DNA of 46,718 nucleotides, taken from an uncultured Lachnospiraceae bacterium. GTDB taxonomy: Bacteria; Bacillota; Clostridia; Lachnospirales; Lachnospiraceae. Both the position numbers and the translations under genes were made by a program. This document shows, piece by piece, positions 42,737 through 46,718 of this stretch. Location of the stretch: NCBI GenBank assembly GCA_902792005.1, contig CADAXW010000022.1, positions 1 through 46,718 of the forward strand, given 5' to 3'. Within the stretch, counting starts at the first letter, position 1. Every line of letters starts with the position of its first letter. The notes under the pieces were generated by a model. The model ran no database searches. It was not told the origin of the DNA and saw only the letters and a list, made by a program, of their open reading frames with translations.

Positions 42737-43303
42737 TTAGTCAATATCAAATGTTTCATCGGGAGTGGTTGAGGTGAGTGCCTCAATCTCCTCCTCCACT
42801 GTCATGGCCTTCTGGATGGCCTCCTTCTCTTCTCCGGAAAGGGCGATGTAGGATTCTCCCTTGATGATTTCTTTTGCATATGTGTAGCAGCCCTGTCTGG
42901 AATGCATGGTGTTCAGAACCACACCATTGTTATCCTGATTCAGAAGTGCAAGCGAAAAGCTTAAGTTTCCAGCCTGATTATCAAAGGCATCATACTTTAC
43001 CAGTCCGATCTTGTCGATACAGGAATCCAGCTGGCCCTTGAACTTTTTATGCTCTGAGGTTACACGCCGCGCATTTGCCTTAACCTTATCCATTTCCTTG
43101 AACCGGGTCAGGACGATCTTCTCAAAGTCCTTTCCTTTTTTACCACTCATGATCACGTAGTATTTTCGGTTGATATATTCAAGTCGACGGATGGTAAGCA
43201 CCAGCGCAACAATCAGAACGAGAATGATAACAAGCATGATGACCAGGATGATCTCGATCTTAATGCCAAATGCCGTTGCAGATGTTGATGCTGTTAATGG
43301 CAT
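42737..43303 (-). CDS. DUF4446 family membrane protein
   Basis: A 188-residue protein with one membrane helix at about 17-42 (EIILVIMLVIILVLIVALVLTI). A helical segment is followed by the family's AFDNQAGNLSFSLALLNQDNNGVVLNTMHSR region and GESYIALSGEEKEAI. The family lies beside parB in many Clostridia; its role is unknown. It is 9 bases after the parB stop. Confidence 0.88.
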   Translation of the reverse strand: MPLTASTSATAFGIKIEIILVIMLVIILVLIVALVLTIRRLEYINRKYYVIMSGKKGKDFEKIVLTRFKEMDKVKANARRVTSEHKKFKGQLDSCIDKIGLVKYDAFDNQAGNLSFSLALLNQDNNGVVLNTMHSRQGCYTYAKEIIKGESYIALSGEEKEAIQKAMTVEEEIEALTSTTPDETFDID

Positions 43304-43312
43304 GATTTCCTC

Positions 43313-44248
43313 CTATTTTTGAATACTGTAAAGCAGATGCAGGATCCTCTCCATATCATCTGTGGAATAGTATTCGATCTCAATTTTACCACGATCCTTG
43401 GAACGTGCTTTTACAGATGCCTTGGTACCAAGAACATTTTTCAGATTCTCTTCGATCTCCTTATAGATCGGAGTCAGATCCTTCTCCGGTTCGCCGGATG
43501 AAATTTCCGGATTCTCACGATCCGCCAGAGCCTTCAGTACCTTCTTAACGAAGCTCTCGGTTTCGCGTACCGACATCTTCTCATCAAAAACAGTCATTGC
43601 TGTTTCATATTGAACATCCGGATCCTCAATCATGATCAGGGAACGGGCATGTCCCGTGGTCAGCATTTCATCGATGACCATCTGCTGCACCTTTTCACTA
43701 AGCTTCAGAAGACGGAGGGAATTCGTAATGGTTGTACGACCCTTGGAAACACGTTCCGCAACCTCATCCTGTTTCAAATGAAACTCATCGATCAGACGCT
43801 GATATGCCTGTGCTTCTTCAATGGGGTTCAGATTTTCTCTCTGAAGATTCTCGATCAGAGCGATTTCAACCTGCTGCTGCTTTGTATAATCACGAACGAT
43901 CACAGGGACTTCCTTCAGTCCGGCGATCCTGGCAGCACGCCAGCGACGCTCACCTGCGATGATCTCATAATACTTGCTGCGCTTGATCACAACGATGGGT
44001 TCGATCATTCCAACCTGTTTGATCGATTCCGCAAGTTCATTTAATGCATCTTCATTGAAATGTTTCCGCGGCTGATTTTTGTTCGGCTCGATCTCAGAGA
44101 TCTTCAGTTTTTTCTCAACTTCCTTTGTGACAGTTTTTGTAACGGTTTTTGTAACTGTTTTCTGTGAACCTTTTCCTTTTGCACCACTTGGTTCATCGGT
44201 GGGAATCAATTCACTGATGCCTCTTCCCAAACCTCTTTTCGCGGCCAT
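43313..44248 (-). CDS. parB: Chromosome partition protein ParB (Spo0J)
   Basis: A CTP-dependent DNA clamp that loads at parS and spreads. It is 311 residues. The CTPase part shows IEPNKNQPRKHFNEDALNELAESI, GERRWRAARIAG and ENLQRENLNPIEEAQAYQRL. The parS-reading HTH is KQDEVAERVSKGRTTITNSLRLL. The C-terminus dimerises. A Thr/Lys-rich repeat (TKTVTKTVTK) sits near the N-terminus. Six parS sites lie 1.3-2.4 kb away, past parA. Confidence 0.97.
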   Translation of the reverse strand: MAAKRGLGRGISELIPTDEPSGAKGKGSQKTVTKTVTKTVTKEVEKKLKISEIEPNKNQPRKHFNEDALNELAESIKQVGMIEPIVVIKRSKYYEIIAGERRWRAARIAGLKEVPVIVRDYTKQQQVEIALIENLQRENLNPIEEAQAYQRLIDEFHLKQDEVAERVSKGRTTITNSLRLLKLSEKVQQMVIDEMLTTGHARSLIMIEDPDVQYETAMTVFDEKMSVRETESFVKKVLKALADRENPEISSGEPEKDLTPIYKEIEENLKNVLGTKASVKARSKDRGKIEIEYYSTDDMERILHLLYSIQK

Positions 44249-44402
44249 AAAACCCTCCTTATACCTTCACTTCTCTATTAAGAGCAGGTTCTCTTTCTCA
44301 TTTTATCCGAATGATCGGTTTACATAATATCTGAACGATATTATCTTTGTATGCTTATATTAGAAGAAAATGATCAAACTGCTGTTGATGTTTACATAAT
44401 AG

Positions 44403-44445
44403 TTATCAACAAAATGTCAGTCTAAAAACAATTTATTGTGGATAA
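44403..44445. promoter_or_regulatory. DnaA-box pair at the parA 3' end
   Basis: TTATCAACA (44403-44411) and the inverted box TGTGGATAA (44437-44445) match, in sequence, the pair in the dnaA-rpmH gap. One is inside the final parA codons, the other just past its stop. Confidence 0.5.
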
Positions 44446-45202
44446 CTTCATCTGCAAGTGCCCGATATGCTTCTGCCCCGGCAGATCGGCTATCATATAA
44501 ATTGATCGGCAATCCGAAGCTGGGAGCCTCTGCAAGACGTACATTTCTCGGCACAAGCGTATTGTAGATCAGCTGATCCAGGTTCGCCTTCACATTTTCC
44601 ACAACCTGCTGCGAGAGATTTGTGCGGGAATCGTACATAGTAAATACAACACCTTCAATCTCAAGCATCTTGTTCAACTTCTTTTTGATCAGGTCAATGG
44701 TGTACATGAGCTGTGTAAGACCGTCCAATGCATAGAATTCACACTGGATCGGAACAATAACCGTATCAGCAGCAGTCATGGAATTGATCGTAAGAATTCC
44801 CAGTGCCGGAGGACAGTCAATGATAATGAAGTCATATTTCTTCCGAAGAGGTCTTATCATTCTCTTCAGGATGAACTGTTTATTATCATAGTCCAGAAAA
44901 TCAACCTCTGCTCCTGCCAGTTCCCGGCTGGCCGGAATCAGACTGATGTCCAGATCCCTGTTTGCAAACAGATTCATCTGCAAACATTCACCCAGATTGC
45001 AGTTACCACACATGACATCATAGATGGAGTATTCCAAAGTGTTTTTGTCCACACCTAGACCACTGGTCATATTGCCCTGTGGATCCATGTCGATGGCCAG
45101 AACCTTTTTACCCTTCTCTGCCAGGCATGCAGCAAGATTGATTGCTGTCGTGGTCTTTCCTACACCACCTTTTTGGTTTGCAATAGCAATGATTCTTCCC
45201 AT
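44417..45202 (-). CDS. parA: Chromosome partition ATPase ParA (Soj)
   Basis: A Walker-type ATPase that works with ParB in origin segregation and, in Bacillus, controls DnaA. It is 261 residues. The deviant Walker A is NQKGGVGKTTTAIN, then DMDPQGNMTSGLG and DCPPALGILT. The ATG at 45202 has GGAGAA upstream; an in-frame TTG lies 12 bases earlier. 168 bases separate it from parB. No coding N-terminal HTH is seen, as in other chromosomal ParA proteins. Confidence 0.97.
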   Translation of the reverse strand: MGRIIAIANQKGGVGKTTTAINLAACLAEKGKKVLAIDMDPQGNMTSGLGVDKNTLEYSIYDVMCGNCNLGECLQMNLFANRDLDISLIPASRELAGAEVDFLDYDNKQFILKRMIRPLRKKYDFIIIDCPPALGILTINSMTAADTVIVPIQCEFYALDGLTQLMYTIDLIKKKLNKMLEIEGVVFTMYDSRTNLSQQVVENVKANLDQLIYNTLVPRNVRLAEAPSFGLPINLYDSRSAGAEAYRALADEVIHNKLFLD

Positions 45203-45254
45203 TTTCTTCTCCAAATATGCCTAAAATCCCGATAAACTCGGCACATACGAGTTG

Positions 45255-45260
45255 ATTATA
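45255..45260 (-). promoter_or_regulatory. parA promoter, extended -10
   Basis: The minus strand has TGGTATAAT (extended -10, TATAAT at 45255-45260) with a poor -35. A small ACTCG/CGAGT hairpin (45236-45252) would sit at the 5' end of the message. Confidence 0.5.
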
Positions 45261-45545
45261 CCACTTTTTCAGCATATCTACCATAACTAGATGTAGTTGT
45301 TCATGTGATTCAAAGCGCAAGATATTCGTATTTGGCCGATTTTAGCCTGTTTTTGGCACTTTTCGAGGGGATTTTGCGCTGTTTTGACTATCTATTGCCT
45401 GATAAGCCTTACACTCTTTCATTTAGAATATCCTACATCTGGTTATTATGACATTCTTCTTTCCGGTTTGCTTTCTTATATTGGGTTGTTTTTATTATAA
45501 TTGCTTACTTTGATATCACTTTGTATGTGTGGATTATTATTTACA
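45261..45545. other. Non-coding stretch between parA promoter and first parS
   Basis: No open frame with a ribosome binding site is visible. Base composition drifts from mixed to AT-rich. The only repeated word I see is TTTTGGCACTTTTCG-like low-complexity sequence near 45350. Confidence 0.4.
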
Positions 45546-45561
45546 TGTTTCACGTGAAACA
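45546..45561. other. parS site 1
   Basis: TGTTTCACGTGAAACA, a perfect 16-bp palindrome equal to the Bacillus parS consensus, bound by ParB. Confidence 0.95.
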
Positions 45562-45641
45562 TTTAGTGTATTATAAATGAGCAGCTCGGATGTTATGAAC
45601 ACATGTTGTTAAGTATGTTTATAACTTTTAATATCGATCAA

Positions 45642-45657
45642 TGTTTCACGTGAAACA
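45642..45657. other. parS site 2
   Basis: TGTTTCACGTGAAACA, perfect, 96 bases after site 1. Confidence 0.95.
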
Positions 45658-45821
45658 TATTGTATTTGTTATCATATTATGGTTGTAGTGAGTGAATTAT
45701 ACCGGTGTTTAATATTTAGGTTCGTTACTATATATAAGTATTCATCATAGTGTCATATTATTTCAAAGAATTGTTTTAGGCTTTTATACATATTGCGATT
45801 AGTATTATGCTGCTTTACCGA

Positions 45822-45837
45822 TGTTTCACGTGAAACA
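45822..45837. other. parS site 3
   Basis: TGTTTCACGTGAAACA, perfect, 180 bases after site 2. Confidence 0.95.
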
Positions 45838-46046
45838 TTGGATATACATCTATATATACGATTGCTTACAATAATCAGGAAAACAAATAACTAATACTGA
45901 TTGGAAAAGTACAAATTAATCTTCTTTAGACACTTATGATATTAGTTACAATCTAATCGATAATATTGTGGATTGTTTGTATTCAAAGGAAATTTGTATA
46001 TGTATTATATCTCTATTACTATAAAGAAAAACATCAATGAATCCGA

Positions 46047-46062
46047 TGTTTCACGTGAAACA
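46047..46062. other. parS site 4
   Basis: TGTTTCACGTGAAACA, perfect, 225 bases after site 3. Confidence 0.95.
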
Positions 46063-46304
46063 TTCGGATATATACCCTATAATGATTTCAGTTTGAAAAT
46101 ATTTACTCTGCCTACTTGAAATAGTTAGCATCGGTATGGATGCGTTTCATTCCACCTACTGATAATTTGAATATATTGATGACAATATTTGATTTGAATC
46201 CAAAATGAAATAACTAATGAGAGAGGATAGCGGTGAGTATTGTATGGATATAACCAGAATAGAGATTACTATGATAAATAAAGTAGACTATCTGGTATTC
46301 AGAA

Positions 46305-46320
46305 TGTTTCACGTGAAACA
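46305..46320. other. parS site 5
   Basis: TGTTTCACGTGAAACA, perfect, 258 bases after site 4. Confidence 0.95.
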
Positions 46321-46592
46321 TTGATACACTATATAATGGTCTACATATGATTAATCAGATGAAAGATTATAAGGTAATAGATATTGTTCAGAAGAGCATA
46401 TTAATGAATCTAATGTCAGTCTATCACTGGCAGTTCTTTTATCGAAATTGTTTATTATTAGAATCATTATAAATGGTCATGTAATGGATATTATAATAAA
46501 GAGATATATGGAATAAATGGAATTCATGAATATATGAAATACATGTATATATGGAACGAAAATCAATGTGTAATTGAGAGTAATAATATAGA

Positions 46593-46608
46593 TGTTTCAC
46601 GTGAAACA
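46593..46608. other. parS site 6
   Basis: TGTTTCACGTGAAACA, perfect, 288 bases after site 5. A DnaA box TTATCCACA lies 50 bases further on (46658-46666). Confidence 0.95.
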
Positions 46609-46657
46609 TTTGAAAGCGCATGGATGAGAAGAAGACGCTAAAAAGTAATCAACGGAG

Positions 46658-46688
46658 TTATCCACAATACCCACAGTATTGCGGTGGG
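46658..46688. promoter_or_regulatory. DnaA box and CCCAC/GTGGG hairpin at the window end
   Basis: TTATCCACA (46658-46666) is a perfect DnaA box. CCCAC (46670-46674) pairs with GTGGG (46684-46688). The window ends 30 bases later, so the wider context is not visible. Confidence 0.5.
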
Positions 46689-46718
46689 AAGTGTCATAAG
46701 AAACTATGGATTATGTAA

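Noticed and set aside
46439-46621. 60-codon minus-strand frame including MFHVKH
   Set aside because: MFHVKH is simply a parS site translated; the rest is AT-rich composition.
46620-46718. 32-codon plus-strand frame with CGGKC ending at the last base
   Set aside because: No ribosome binding site; overlaps a DnaA box and hairpin; too short to support.

Overview
The window is chromosomal DNA around the replication origin of a Clostridia bacterium, most likely a Lachnospiraceae member. The reasons are: the rpmH-rnpA-yidD-yidC-jag / dnaA-dnaN-yaaA-recF-gyrB-gyrA arrangement; strong AGGAGG-type ribosome binding sites; families typical of gut Clostridia (DUF3881-like, DUF4446 beside parB, a MecA homologue, a two-subunit class I fumarase); and tRNA genes without encoded CCA. 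Species cannot be fixed from the sequence alone.

Region 1 (1-2.5 kb) is the end of an integrated mobile element: a MobC-like mobilisation gene cut by the window edge, a tyrosine integrase with a small excisionase-like gene, and a divergent XRE regulator. The element abuts the 3' end of guaA, with a tandem 11-bp repeat and a terminator at the junction. Region 2 (2.5-8 kb) holds a single-domain GMP synthase (no glutaminase domain), transketolase, a MecA-type adaptor with an acidic linker, a 2[4Fe-4S] ferredoxin and an HTH regulator. Region 3 (8-17 kb) is the Bacillus-like tmk-holB-ricT-trmN6-rsmI cluster on the minus strand, led by ispE and a GntR regulator, and preceded by a lipoprotein gene and a YaaO-type Orn/Lys/Arg decarboxylase. 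Region 4 (17-27.7 kb) is envelope and accessory DNA: a repeat-bearing two-TM protein, an LTA-synthase-like sulfatase-fold enzyme, a membrane protein, a tRNA cluster, fumarase alpha/beta, and a large secreted LRR/CAP/cell-wall-binding protein. Region 5 (27.8-36.4 kb) is gyrA-gyrB-recF-yaaA-dnaN-dnaA on the minus strand. The dnaA-rpmH gap holds DnaA boxes and is the likely oriC. Region 6 (36.8-39.7 kb) is rpmH-rnpA-yidD-yidC-jag on the plus strand. Region 7 (39.8-45.2 kb) is a minus-strand block: an unknown gene, tRNA-Arg, a DUF3881-like gene, serS, DUF4446, parB and parA. Region 8 (45.2-46.7 kb) is about 1.5 kb of AT-rich non-coding DNA with six perfect parS sites.

The genes work together in chromosome replication and segregation (DnaA, DnaN, RecF, gyrase, the delta' clamp-loader subunit, Tmk, ParA/ParB/parS), in translation and RNA maturation (RsmI, TrmN6, RnpA, L34, SerS, tRNAs), and in envelope biogenesis (YidC, YidD, Jag, the LTA-synthase-like enzyme).

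The points most worth a second look are: a fused, truncated tRNA-Ser/tRNA-Asn; rpmH with no start codon; the six-site parS array; the reversed orientation of the parAB-serS block; and several palindromic candidate operators. The two broken essential genes may be real deletions or sequence errors, and should be checked against reads.
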